NCBI GenBank assembly: GCA_024695285.1
Contig: JAILIM010000074.1
Coordinates: forward strand, 1-44,186
DNA: 44,186 nucleotides
Source: Bacteroidales bacterium
GTDB lineage: Bacteria > Bacteroidota > Bacteroidia > Bacteroidales > UBA932
Direction: 5' to 3'
Shown here: piece after piece, positions 25,838 to 33,359 of the stretch
Layout: each line of letters opens with the position of its first letter
Position numbering within the stretch: position 1 is the first letter of the stretch
Program-made: the position numbers and the translations under genes
Notes under the pieces: generated by a model
The model's database searches: none
Seen by the model: the letters and a program-made list of their open reading frames with translations, nothing else
What the model was told of the DNA's origin: nothing

Positions 25838-26536
25838 ATGAGAAAACTGAAACTTTGGATAATTCCGGCCGTGTTCTTTGTGGTCTGCTGCGCGCTCAAT
25901 CTTGCCGGCTGCCTGACCGACGGCAGTATTGAGAAGATAGTCAAACCTGCGCTGATGCCTCTGCTGTGCGTCACGACATTCACTTATTTGCTGTGCAGGG
26001 GCGCGGTGCCCGGGAAGCAGGCGGCCCTCCTGCTCGCCGGCCAGCTCTTCGGCTTCGCGGGCGACACCATGCTGATTGGCAGCGGCTTCGCCTTCTTCGC
26101 CGGCGGCATCGGTTTATTCCTCGTCGGCCATATCTTCTATATCTGCCTGTTCGGCGGCATTTCATGGAGGGGGCTGAAGCCCTGGCAGTGGATCGCGGGC
26201 ATAGCGGGCGCCATCGCAGCGGCGGCTGTCCTGGCCCTCGTGATCGGAGTGAACGGTGTCATGCTGGCTCCGATGGGCATCTACGCCCTTGCGCTTATGA
26301 TGCTACTATTCAGCGGCCTGACCGGCGTGCTCCGGATTGGCGGCGCGACCTGGTGGATCATCCTCTGCGGCGCCCTGCTGTTCACCTTCTCCGACTCCCT
26401 CATCGCCGTGCGCAACTTCGGCACCCTCAGCCCCTTCATGAGCGGCTTTGGCGTGATGAGCACCTACCTGGTCGCCCAGTCCCTCCTCGCCATCGGCGGC
26501 GTGCGCCTCTGCGTTTTTTCCGCAAAAAACGTTTGA
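25838..26536 (+). CDS. YhhN-family (TMEM86/lysoplasmalogenase-like) membrane protein
   Basis: A 232-aa polytopic protein with about eight hydrophobic helices. Family motifs visible are 'KPALMPLLCVTTF' in the second helix, 'LFGFAGDTMLIG', 'GIGLFLVGHIFYICLF' and 'LLFTFSDSLIAVRNF'; the two Asp residues (GD, SD) correspond to the conserved acidic residues of the family. Eukaryotic TMEM86 members hydrolyse lysoplasmalogens; the bacterial role is less certain. The gene is monocistronic and divergent from the mutL operon. The promoter of the next unit overlaps its last bases. Confidence 0.87.
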   Translation: MRKLKLWIIPAVFFVVCCALNLAGCLTDGSIEKIVKPALMPLLCVTTFTYLLCRGAVPGKQAALLLAGQLFGFAGDTMLIGSGFAFFAGGIGLFLVGHIFYICLFGGISWRGLKPWQWIAGIAGAIAAAAVLALVIGVNGVMLAPMGIYALALMMLLFSGLTGVLRIGGATWWIILCGALLFTFSDSLIAVRNFGTLSPFMSGFGVMSTYLVAQSLLAIGGVRLCVFSAKNV

Positions 26537-26561
26537 TTATTATAAAATATTAGTATCTTTG
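26532..26561 (+). promoter_or_regulatory. Promoter TTTG-N18-TATCTTTG for the micro-ORF 3/adhesin unit
   Basis: TTTG at 26532–26535 and TATCTTTG at 26554–26561 are 18 bases apart and match both Bacteroidota promoter boxes. The expected start leaves an untranslated leader of about 80 bases before micro-ORF 3 at 26648. The -33 box overlaps the stop region of the preceding gene. Confidence 0.7.
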
Positions 26562-26647
26562 GTGTTCAGGCACTTAAGCGCTTGAACGCGTTTTATGCAT
26601 GCCACATACCACCTGATTTTTGACATACAAACCATAACTAATTAATT

Positions 26648-26794
26648 ATGAAGCATTTAAACAATGAGATCTACACCCCCCCCCAGTGTAGAATCATGAC
26701 CCTTCAAGTGGGGAAGGTCCTGTGTGCTTCAGGGCCAAATTCAGCTCCGAAAGTCATTTATGACGAAGATGAAGATGCATACGAACTCAGCTAA
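26648..26794 (+). CDS. Micro-ORF 3 (48 aa) with C9 tract, YxPP…LCASG family
   Basis: A 48-codon ORF preceded by its own promoter and ending 11 bases before the 1099-aa lipoprotein. It shares the order seen in the micro-ORFs at 13337 and 15547: Y-T-P-P (residues 9–12), a hydrophobic stretch, VLCASG (24–29) and an acidic tail (IYDEDEDAYELS, 37–48). No signal peptide is present. A run of nine C (26676–26684) encodes the Thr-Pro-Pro part; gain or loss of one C would stop translation within a few codons, so slippage could switch the peptide off. The ORF is open with exactly nine C. Function unknown. Confidence 0.62.
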   Translation: MKHLNNEIYTPPQCRIMTLQVGKVLCASGPNSAPKVIYDEDEDAYELS

Positions 26795-26805
26795 ACTTAC
26801 CGATT

Positions 26806-29800
26806 ATGAAAAAGCATTTTCTCATCATTGCAGCTTTCTTCGCTGCCGCGCTCGTTTCATGCGCACCCAAGGAAATCATTCCTGACACCCCTTCAGACAT
26901 CCCCGGAGAGCAGGTAGCCCCCGAGATGGTCACTCTCACCATCACCGCAAGGCTTGATGACACCAAAGCATACATCGACGACGCTAATGGCTACACCTGG
27001 AAGTGGGCCGCTGGCGACCAGCTGGCCGTTTACGATGCCGGCGGCAGCAAGCAGGTCCTTGACCTCACAGGCGGCGAAGACACTGCCGTGGCCACATTCA
27101 CGGGCTCCGTGCCTGCCGGCTACACCCCCGTCAAGGGCGTCTTCCCGGCATCCGCTGCAGGCGCAACAGCCGATGATTATACCATCCCCGCCGTGCAGAC
27201 AATCTCCTCTGGCATGAGCATCGACCCTGCCGCCCTGGTTGCCACAGCGACCTCCGACAACGGCACCGACTTCAACTTCACCAGCGCCGTCAGCTTCCTT
27301 AGGGTCACCGCCGGCAATGACGTAACCCGCGTCATACTCCACACCAACAACGACGCCACGGCCACTCTGACCGGAGCCTCACCATCCGTGACCGTCACAC
27401 CACCGGCAAGCGGCGACTACTGGATTGCAGTCAAGCCTGCTGTCTACAGCGGCATCCGCGTGTTCACCAGAACCGCCGCCCAGATCACCGCCGGCACCGG
27501 CCGCTACGTCTCCGGCACCGCCAGCCTCGACCTCGGCACCCCCGGACAGGGCCGCAAACTCGGCACCCTTGGCAGTACGTCCAAAGGCACTGAAGTTGCC
27601 GTCATCGAGACCGGCGCCGAGCTCGTCTCCTTCCTCGGAGGAACTGTAGCCAAGGACGCCTACGTTGTCAACGACCTCGACCTCAGCAGTCTCACAGTCA
27701 CCTCCCGCGCTTCCTTCGCCAATGTGTTCGACGGACAGTTCCATAAGATTAGCAATTGGACCAGCAATGGAGTGTGTCTATTTTTCAGCACTACCACGGC
27801 TGGAACCATCAAGAACTTGACCATTGACTCCAGCTGTTCTATTACTCCTGTCATCACCTCCTCCGATGACCCGTATTATGGCGTTTTCGTTGGCAATCTG
27901 AAAGGCACCGCGTCCAACTTGATTAATGAATCTGACATCGTATTCAACCTTGATGGATCCATACAAAGCTTCTTTGGCGCTATCGTCGGTCGAACATCTA
28001 ATGCTTCGGCAAGAATCATTTCCTGTACCAATAAGGGCAGTGTCACAATAAATCTCTCTTTAACCGCCGAAATGGGTGGTACTCAGTATTATGGTGGAGT
28101 GATCGGTCTCTCTGGCAGGCAGGCAGGCGCTACTTGGCGAGTGATAGATTGTACTAATGATGGAGACATTACGGTGAATGCGACCAATCCTGGCACTTCT
28201 GGCTGGCTCAGTAGTATTTATACAGGAGGTATCTGCGGAGGAACCGGCTTTGACACAGGGTCAGCAGAGACCACAACAGGTTACGCAACATCTATATATG
28301 GCGGCTTCTCCGGTTGTATCAATAAAGGCAACATAACAGTCAGTTGGAACGGAGGTACAGGGGGGTATTTCAACACTGGAGGTATCTTGGGATATGGCCA
28401 GATCTCCCTCAAGGACTGCAAAAACAATGGTGATATCAGCTTCACAAATAGCGATACTGTTGGTAATGCCCGCCCGGGAGTCGGAGGCATTGCAGGAGGT
28501 TTGGTTGGCCCCGGCATTGATAATGTTTCAGCTTCAGGATGTGTCAACAACGGCAAAGTTTCTTTATCTGGTTTATTCTCAAATTCCGGCAACGCATACG
28601 TAGGTGGCATTGGAGGATGCATTGGAGCAAACATTGGAGGATGTTTCGGCATAGTTGGAGAAGGCTCCTTGAAGATAGCTGATTGCATCAATTATGGAGC
28701 TATTTCAGCAAATACAAAGATGGCGAAAGCACAAAAATCGTGGGTTGCTTTCGGAGGCATAGTTGGCTGGTCTAAAGCGGCAATCAGTGGATGCAAGAAT
28801 TTGTCGACTTCGACGGAAAGTTTCACCACCAATGCTCGTACTGCTCAAATTGGTGGCATTGTTGGGGATTGTTACCAAGCAATCAATAATTGCGAGTCTT
28901 CAGCCACAATAGAAGTATCGCACGATTGTGAATCCTTAACCATTGATGGGAACACCTATCCAAAGCCAGTGAGTAACGTGGGTGGCATTGTCGGATATGC
29001 TGAAAACGATTGCGCACTTAACGGATGCATTAATACAGGAAATGCTTTGACGTTGACTAATATGACTACCGACAGCAGGGTTGGCGGTGTGTCCGGAATG
29101 CAGCGGAGCGATGTTATTGGATGCTCAAATAGCGCGACTATATCAGTGACCAGAAAAAAGATCGTGCCGGAAGGATACGCTTATGCCCCGGTCGGCAGGT
29201 ACGGTGGCGTAATCGGATACCAAAATGTCGATAAAACAATTAAAGACAACAAAAATACCGGTGATATGTCCATAACTCTGGATGATATCTCTTCAAGCGC
29301 TGCTATCGGAGGCGTACTTGGAATCGGACAGGTTGTGGTCACTCTGGATAATTGCGACAATGACGGAAATATAACCGTTAATGGAGGAGGCATAAAGAAT
29401 TCTGTCTGGCTCGGCGGTGTTGTCGGTGCAACAAATGTCAAGAGTTCACAATTGAAGAATTGCGACAATACAGGAGATCTTATGTTGTCCAATGCCACAT
29501 CAACAGCATTCTCATATGTAGGAGGTGTCTGGGGATTCTACTATTCCAGCGGGAATACATGTGATACATGCAATAACAGTGGCAATTTAACAAGTACCGC
29601 TGCCGCAAAAATGCGTATCGCAGGTCTTGCCGGTGCTCTCTACGGAACGGTAAAAAACAGCTCCTCAACCAGCATTATTAATGTGAGCAATGCTTTGGCC
29701 GGAAGCCGTGTAGCCGGTTATATCGGTTATGCAAGTTGTGGTATTACGGGTGGTTCGGTTTCCAGCACAATAACTGCAAACGGAGCAGCAGGAACCAGCC

Positions 29801-30105
29801 ATGCCGGACTTGTGTTTGGCGACATGGCCAGAACAAATACCATCAAGAACTTTACTGTAGGCGGCTCTTTGACAACAGATACCAAGTTCAAAGCCGGTTT
29901 ATTGTTTGGCGGATTCGGTGCTGATACAGCAAATTATACACTTGGCGCATCTGGAAGTCCATTAACCATAAAGGCAACCGCCAGCGTAAATGGTACATCT
30001 CCCTCGGTAGCGCCCTCAACAATTGAGGAAGTGATTGGAGATCCCACTACTAATTTCACCTCAGGGACCACCAACATCGTTTTCACCAATGTTGTACTCA
30101 ATTAA
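26806..30105 (+). CDS. Large surface lipoprotein: fimbrillin-like N-terminus plus GLUG-like beta-helix repeats
   Basis: A 1099-aa lipoprotein (signal ending LVSCAPKE). Residues about 35–270 are fimbrillin-like ('VTLTITARLDDTKAYID', 'TWKWAAGDQLAVYDAGG', 'PVKGVFPASA'). A short transition follows, and from about residue 330 to 1040 there are roughly 15 repeats of 40–50 residues with the pattern GG(I/V)xG…(I/L)xxCxNxGxIxx, as in GLUG-motif right-handed beta-helices of adhesins. No catalytic residues are evident. The first third is GC-rich like its neighbours, whereas the repeat region is visibly AT-richer, so the gene looks like a mosaic. It is co-transcribed with micro-ORF 3 and closed by a terminator. 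Adhesion or surface display is inferred. Confidence 0.83.
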   Translation: MKKHFLIIAAFFAAALVSCAPKEIIPDTPSDIPGEQVAPEMVTLTITARLDDTKAYIDDANGYTWKWAAGDQLAVYDAGGSKQVLDLTGGEDTAVATFTGSVPAGYTPVKGVFPASAAGATADDYTIPAVQTISSGMSIDPAALVATATSDNGTDFNFTSAVSFLRVTAGNDVTRVILHTNNDATATLTGASPSVTVTPPASGDYWIAVKPAVYSGIRVFTRTAAQITAGTGRYVSGTASLDLGTPGQGRKLGTLGSTSKGTEVAVIETGAELVSFLGGTVAKDAYVVNDLDLSSLTVTSRASFANVFDGQFHKISNWTSNGVCLFFSTTTAGTIKNLTIDSSCSITPVITSSDDPYYGVFVGNLKGTASNLINESDIVFNLDGSIQSFFGAIVGRTSNASARIISCTNKGSVTINLSLTAEMGGTQYYGGVIGLSGRQAGATWRVIDCTNDGDITVNATNPGTSGWLSSIYTGGICGGTGFDTGSAETTTGYATSIYGGFSGCINKGNITVSWNGGTGGYFNTGGILGYGQISLKDCKNNGDISFTNSDTVGNARPGVGGIAGGLVGPGIDNVSASGCVNNGKVSLSGLFSNSGNAYVGGIGGCIGANIGGCFGIVGEGSLKIADCINYGAISANTKMAKAQKSWVAFGGIVGWSKAAISGCKNLSTSTESFTTNARTAQIGGIVGDCYQAINNCESSATIEVSHDCESLTIDGNTYPKPVSNVGGIVGYAENDCALNGCINTGNALTLTNMTTDSRVGGVSGMQRSDVIGCSNSATISVTRKKIVPEGYAYAPVGRYGGVIGYQNVDKTIKDNKNTGDMSITLDDISSSAAIGGVLGIGQVVVTLDNCDNDGNITVNGGGIKNSVWLGGVVGATNVKSSQLKNCDNTGDLMLSNATSTAFSYVGGVWGFYYSSGNTCDTCNNSGNLTSTAAAKMRIAGLAGALYGTVKNSSSTSIINVSNALAGSRVAGYIGYASCGITGGSVSSTITANGAAGTSHAGLVFGDMARTNTIKNFTVGGSLTTDTKFKAGLLFGGFGADTANYTLGASGSPLTIKATASVNGTSPSVAPSTIEEVIGDPTTNFTSGTTNIVFTNVVLN
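27790..29930 (+). repeat. Tandem coding repeats (GLUG-like beta-helix coils)
   Basis: About 15 degenerate units of 120–150 bases encode the GG(I/V)xG…CxNxGxI pattern. Examples are GGILGYG…CKNNGDI, GGIVGYA…CINTGNA, GGVLGIG…CDNDGNI and GGVVGAT…CDNTGDL. DNA identity between units is low, so expansion is old; the amino-acid frame is conserved throughout. Confidence 0.75.
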
Positions 30106-30143
30106 GTCTCAACTCACTGAATAATTGAGTTATAACTCTTCCG

Positions 30144-30175
30144 AGGCCGGGCGCGAAAGTGCCCGGCCTTTGTTT
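30144..30175 (+). terminator. Rho-independent terminator after the 1099-aa lipoprotein
   Basis: AGGCCGGGC and GCCCGGCCT form a strong GC-rich stem, extended by inner CG and GU pairs to a GAAA tetraloop, and followed by TTTGTTT. It lies about 40 bases after the stop codon and closes the micro-ORF 3/adhesin unit. Confidence 0.85.
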
Positions 30176-30314
30176 ACTGATTGAAAGCACCAACTACGCC
30201 TACCCCACGCTGTTTTGACATGGTAGGAACGACTGCCGCGTTTCATGGGCAGCTATTGTGAAAGTCCACCAAAATCTTTAAATTTACAGCCATTGAACGT
30301 GTAAAATACATAAT

Positions 30315-30713
30315 ATGAGAAGCAGAATCATCACCGTGATCGCTTTGGCGATACTTGCTGCAGGCTGCGGCACAGGCTATCAGTCAAATAACCAGGGCCG
30401 GACCGACGGAGAGGTGGCCCAGCCCTACGGCAACACCACCGTATCCAACAAGATAACTTCTATCAAGGGTTATTCGCCCACGGCCGACGACGTGAGCCGC
30501 TACAACAACGACATCTACGCTTTCCTGCAGGCCAACGTCCCCAATTTCTCCCGCTTCAGCAGGGCGCTCGTGATGATTGACGGCGTCGAAGCCGAAAGCA
30601 TCAGCGGAGTGGCGCTCAGCGACGTCCGCCTCATTTCCGTGCTCGACTCGTCAAATGCCGTGATTCTCGGCACCATAGCGCACGGCGGCGCAATCGTGAT
30701 CCAGACCAAGTAA
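30315..30713 (+). CDS. Stand-alone TonB-plug-like lipoprotein
   Basis: A 132-aa lipoprotein (signal ending LAAGCGTG). The C-terminal half resembles the plug domain of SusC proteins without any barrel: 'ALVMIDGVEAESISG', 'LSDVRLISVLDSSNAVILG' and 'GGAIVIQTK' line up with 'PLFVVDGI', 'DIASISVLKDASSTAIYG' and 'NGVIIITTK' of the SusC in this window. Isolated plug-like proteins of this size occur in Bacteroidota and their role is unclear; regulation of, or docking to, a TonB system is possible. The sulfatase gene starts two bases after its stop, so the two form an operon. A weak -7-like TAAATTTA lies at 30279–30286. Confidence 0.78.
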   Translation: MRSRIITVIALAILAAGCGTGYQSNNQGRTDGEVAQPYGNTTVSNKITSIKGYSPTADDVSRYNNDIYAFLQANVPNFSRFSRALVMIDGVEAESISGVALSDVRLISVLDSSNAVILGTIAHGGAIVIQTK

Positions 30714-30715
30714 CT

Positions 30716-32104
30716 ATGATAAAAAAATTAACTGCCGGAATCGGCGGCCTTGCCGCGCTGGCCGGTTGCACTTCCCAGGTCCAGCCTTCGAAGCCCAACA
30801 TCGTGTTCTTCTTCGCCGACGACATCGGCGCCGAGTGCTTCGGCTGCTATGGCGGCATCGAATACGAAACGCCCAACATCGACGCCCTCGCCTCCCAGGG
30901 TATCCGCTACACCAACATGAACGCACAGCCGCTGAGCTCCCCCTCGCGCGTGCAGGTGATGACGGGCCTCTACAACGACCGTAACTACGTGGCGTTCGGC
31001 TACATGAACGAAGACGAGCACACGTTTGCACAGGTGGCGAAGCAGGGAGGCTACAACACCGCGATCGTGGGCAAGTGGCAGCTCGGAAGGAGCCGCGCGA
31101 TGCTTCCCAAGGCCGGCTTCGACGAGTCGTTCTGCTCACAGGTGGAGATGTACCTTGAGAGCCGCGGCCCCCGCCAGACCGACCGTTACGCCAATAGCAT
31201 GTGGGACAACAACGGCAAGCGCTACGACTTCGCCATCTACGGCCCCGACGCCATGCAGGAGTACGCCTTCGACTACATCGACCGCAAGGTTGACGCCGGC
31301 GAACGCTTCCTGCTCTACTACACGGAGCCCCTGGTCCACACGCCCCACACCTCAACGCCCGACGATTCCGAATGGGACGACTGCTACGACAGCCGCTTCA
31401 CCGCAGGAGCCGATACGTCCTACTTCAAATACATGGTCAAGTACCTCGACAAGCAGGTCGGCGCCATGGTGCAGAAGCTGAAAGACCACGGCGTCTGGGA
31501 CAATACCATCTTCATCTTCGCAACCGACAACGGAACATCGACCCGCATCCTTTCCAAGCACGCCGACGGCCACGAATACCGCGGCGGCAAGGGTGAGCCG
31601 ACCTACCTCGGCACCCACGTGCCGCTTATCATCACCTGGGGCGACCGCCTCGCCGGGCGCGTCAGCAACCACCTTGTGGACCTGACCGACATCATGCCCA
31701 CGATCGCCGACATCGCCGGAGTGGAGATTCCGGCCGACTGGAAGCTGGACGGAGTGAGCCTGTACCCGGAATTATGCGGCCGCGAGCCTGAGCCCAAGGA
31801 GCTGGTGCTCATCCATTTCAACCCCCTGTGGCCGACCACGCCGTCGCCCAAGGCGTCACGTTACGCCATGGACGATGACTATGCCTACTTCTGGGACGGG
31901 CGCATCTACAATTACCGTACGGATCCGGAGTTCTGCAGCCCGCTTCAGTGGAAAGACGCCCCGGCAGAACTCCAGGAGAGACTGGCGCCCCTTAAGGCAC
32001 GCGTTGATGAGATGGCGGATTTCTATCCCGACAAGCCCGGCGCTCCCCGCCGCTTCCCTTACAAGACCTTCTACGACTTCGCCCCGCCGCAGAATCCATT
32101 CTAA
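30716..32104 (+). CDS. Sulfatase (formylglycine-dependent, Ser-type), lipoprotein
   Basis: A 462-aa alkaline-phosphatase-fold sulfatase with a lipoprotein signal (LAALAGCTS). The metal site starts at FFADDIG (D35, D36). The formylglycine motif reads S74-S-P-S-R with Ser instead of Cys, so a radical-SAM maturase (anSME) would be needed; none is in the window. Further motifs are VGKWQLG (K120, Q122 where many sulfatases have His), 'LVHTPHTS', 'FATDNGT' and 'GGKGEPTYLGTHVPLI'. It probably removes sulfate esters from host or algal glycans, in the periplasm or at the surface; no glycosidase lies beside it. It is co-transcribed with the plug-like lipoprotein and converges on the gene at 32105 with no spacer. 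Confidence 0.92.
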   Translation: MIKKLTAGIGGLAALAGCTSQVQPSKPNIVFFFADDIGAECFGCYGGIEYETPNIDALASQGIRYTNMNAQPLSSPSRVQVMTGLYNDRNYVAFGYMNEDEHTFAQVAKQGGYNTAIVGKWQLGRSRAMLPKAGFDESFCSQVEMYLESRGPRQTDRYANSMWDNNGKRYDFAIYGPDAMQEYAFDYIDRKVDAGERFLLYYTEPLVHTPHTSTPDDSEWDDCYDSRFTAGADTSYFKYMVKYLDKQVGAMVQKLKDHGVWDNTIFIFATDNGTSTRILSKHADGHEYRGGKGEPTYLGTHVPLIITWGDRLAGRVSNHLVDLTDIMPTIADIAGVEIPADWKLDGVSLYPELCGREPEPKELVLIHFNPLWPTTPSPKASRYAMDDDYAYFWDGRIYNYRTDPEFCSPLQWKDAPAELQERLAPLKARVDEMADFYPDKPGAPRRFPYKTFYDFAPPQNPF

Positions 32105-32605
32105 TTATCGATTTTTCTTGATCTCGAGAATGTCGGATTCGGTGGAGGCGGAGATGAGGGTATCGAGGTAGGCATTGATAGCTTCGATGCCGCTCCAGAG
32201 CGCTTTGGGAGGCCATGCGTTGTCGGCGCTGGAGTAGGTATCGCTCTTTTCGTAGCGGATGTAAACATGCCACATAATGCCGTCCCTGACATCGAACGGC
32301 GGCTTATAGGAACTCTTAAGCTTGTACAACTTGTACTGATTGACCAGGTCGGTCAGCTTCTGCACCGCCTCTTCCGGCACGCGCAGAACGGTGATATCGG
32401 AATTGCACTTTGCCCACGAAAGCGTCAGCCCGGACTCCTTCGTGTTTTCCAGGCGCCAGTACTCGTGCGGGTACTCCCGCATGGTCGTGGACCTGTACTC
32501 ATAGTACATGAAGGCCCCTTCAGGCTTGCGGCCCTCGTTATCATTTTCCCAACTGGTGCATCCAAACAGAGACATAAACATCGACAGTAAAAGCATTAAT
32601 TTCAT
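32105..32605 (-). CDS. Small lipoprotein of unknown function
   Basis: A 166-aa lipoprotein with signal 'MKLMLLLSMFMSLFGCTS'. The mature part is mixed alpha/beta with many Tyr and Trp ('MYYEYRSTTMREYPHEYWRLE', 'GIMWHVYIRYEKSD'). I recognise no family. The frame continues upstream for 65 codons, but the lipoprotein signal and a TACTTTTG promoter box at 32627–32634 fix the start at 32605. It is divergent from the SprT-like gene, and its stop codon abuts that of the sulfatase. Confidence 0.72.
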   Translation of the reverse strand: MKLMLLLSMFMSLFGCTSWENDNEGRKPEGAFMYYEYRSTTMREYPHEYWRLENTKESGLTLSWAKCNSDITVLRVPEEAVQKLTDLVNQYKLYKLKSSYKPPFDVRDGIMWHVYIRYEKSDTYSSADNAWPPKALWSGIEAINAYLDTLISASTESDILEIKKNR

Positions 32606-32626
32606 TTCAGAATCCAATTGTTTCCT

Positions 32627-32654
32627 CAAAAGTACGCTTTTTTTCTTAATTTTG
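32627..32654. promoter_or_regulatory. Divergent -7 elements for the small lipoprotein and the SprT-like gene
   Basis: On the minus strand TACTTTTG (32627–32634) lies 21 bases before the ATG at 32605. On the plus strand TAATTTTG (32647–32654) lies 15 bases before the GTG at 32670. Both fit TAnnTTTG, and together they decide the start sites of the two divergent genes. Confidence 0.55.
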
Positions 32655-32669
32655 ACGAAAACACCAGAA

Positions 32670-33359
32670 GTGAAAGCCACCGTACCATATATCGAAGCCA
32701 GGTTTGACGAATTCAACAGGACCATCTTCGGCGACAAGCTGCCAAAGATCCCCATTGCCCTGAGCAATGCGGCATCGTATGTGGGGCTGTGCACTTTCAA
32801 AACCCGCAGGCGCCCCTTCCGTGCCCCGGAATACTACGGATTCAAACTCCGCATCAGCACCCGTTTCGACCTGCCTGAAGCCGAGCTGGAAGACACTGTA
32901 ATCCACGAAATGATCCACTACTACATCCGCCTGAACGGCATAAAGGACACCTCGGCCCACGGCAAAGTGTTCAGGCAGATAATGGACGAAATCAACACCA
33001 GGTACGGACGCCACATCACGATAAGCCACCGCACAACGAAAGAACAGCGGGAGGCGCTCATCGACAAGCGCCCGAAGTGGCACGTGGTTGCTATAGTCAC
33101 ATTCAAGAACGGCCGGCAGGGGCTGAAACTCCTCCCCCGCATCGTCCAGCGCATCACCGCCTACCACAGGGCGCTGATGGGCAGCGGCAAAATCACCGGC
33201 ATAGAATACTATTTCGAATCCGATCCCTGGTTCAACCGTTTCCCGACTTCCTCCGCCTTCAACGTGTTCTTCACCCCGATGGATGAAGTCCGCGCCCACA
33301 TCAGCGGCCGGCACCCCCTGACCGTGACCGCCAGGTCGGTTTCACTGCCCGAACCTTAA
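32670..33359 (+). CDS. SprT-like zinc metallopeptidase-family protein
   Basis: A 229-aa protein with the SprT zinc motif HEMIH (H79, E80, H83) and a third ligand in 'SAHGKVF' (H97). Residues about 1–75 contain 'LPKIPIALSNAASYVGLC', as is common before the motif in Bacteroidales members. The C-terminal 100 residues are basic and beta-rich. The family includes proteases acting on DNA-protein crosslinks (SPRTN) and uncharacterised bacterial members. I chose the GTG at 32670, 15 bases after a TAATTTTG box, because the longer upstream frame overlaps the divergent gene and lacks homology. Its TAA overlaps the stop of the convergent deacylase gene. Confidence 0.82.
   Translation: MKATVPYIEARFDEFNRTIFGDKLPKIPIALSNAASYVGLCTFKTRRRPFRAPEYYGFKLRISTRFDLPEAELEDTVIHEMIHYYIRLNGIKDTSAHGKVFRQIMDEINTRYGRHITISHRTTKEQREALIDKRPKWHVVAIVTFKNGRQGLKLLPRIVQRITAYHRALMGSGKITGIEYYFESDPWFNRFPTSSAFNVFFTPMDEVRAHISGRHPLTVTARSVSLPEP

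Noticed and set aside
26648..26794. Micro-ORF 3 as a frameshifted pseudogene because of the C run
   Set aside because: Counting gives exactly nine C, which keeps the frame open to a tail resembling the other two micro-ORFs.
30098..30131. Additional inverted repeats (CTCAATT/AATTGAG and AACTCA/TGAGTT) before the terminator at 30144
   Set aside because: They are short and AT-rich, mutually overlapping, and not followed by a T-tract; the GC-rich hairpin downstream explains termination.
32508..32669. N-terminal extension of the SprT-like protein
   Set aside because: It overlaps the divergent lipoprotein gene and its promoter; the plus-strand -7 box at 32647 requires a start after about 32660.
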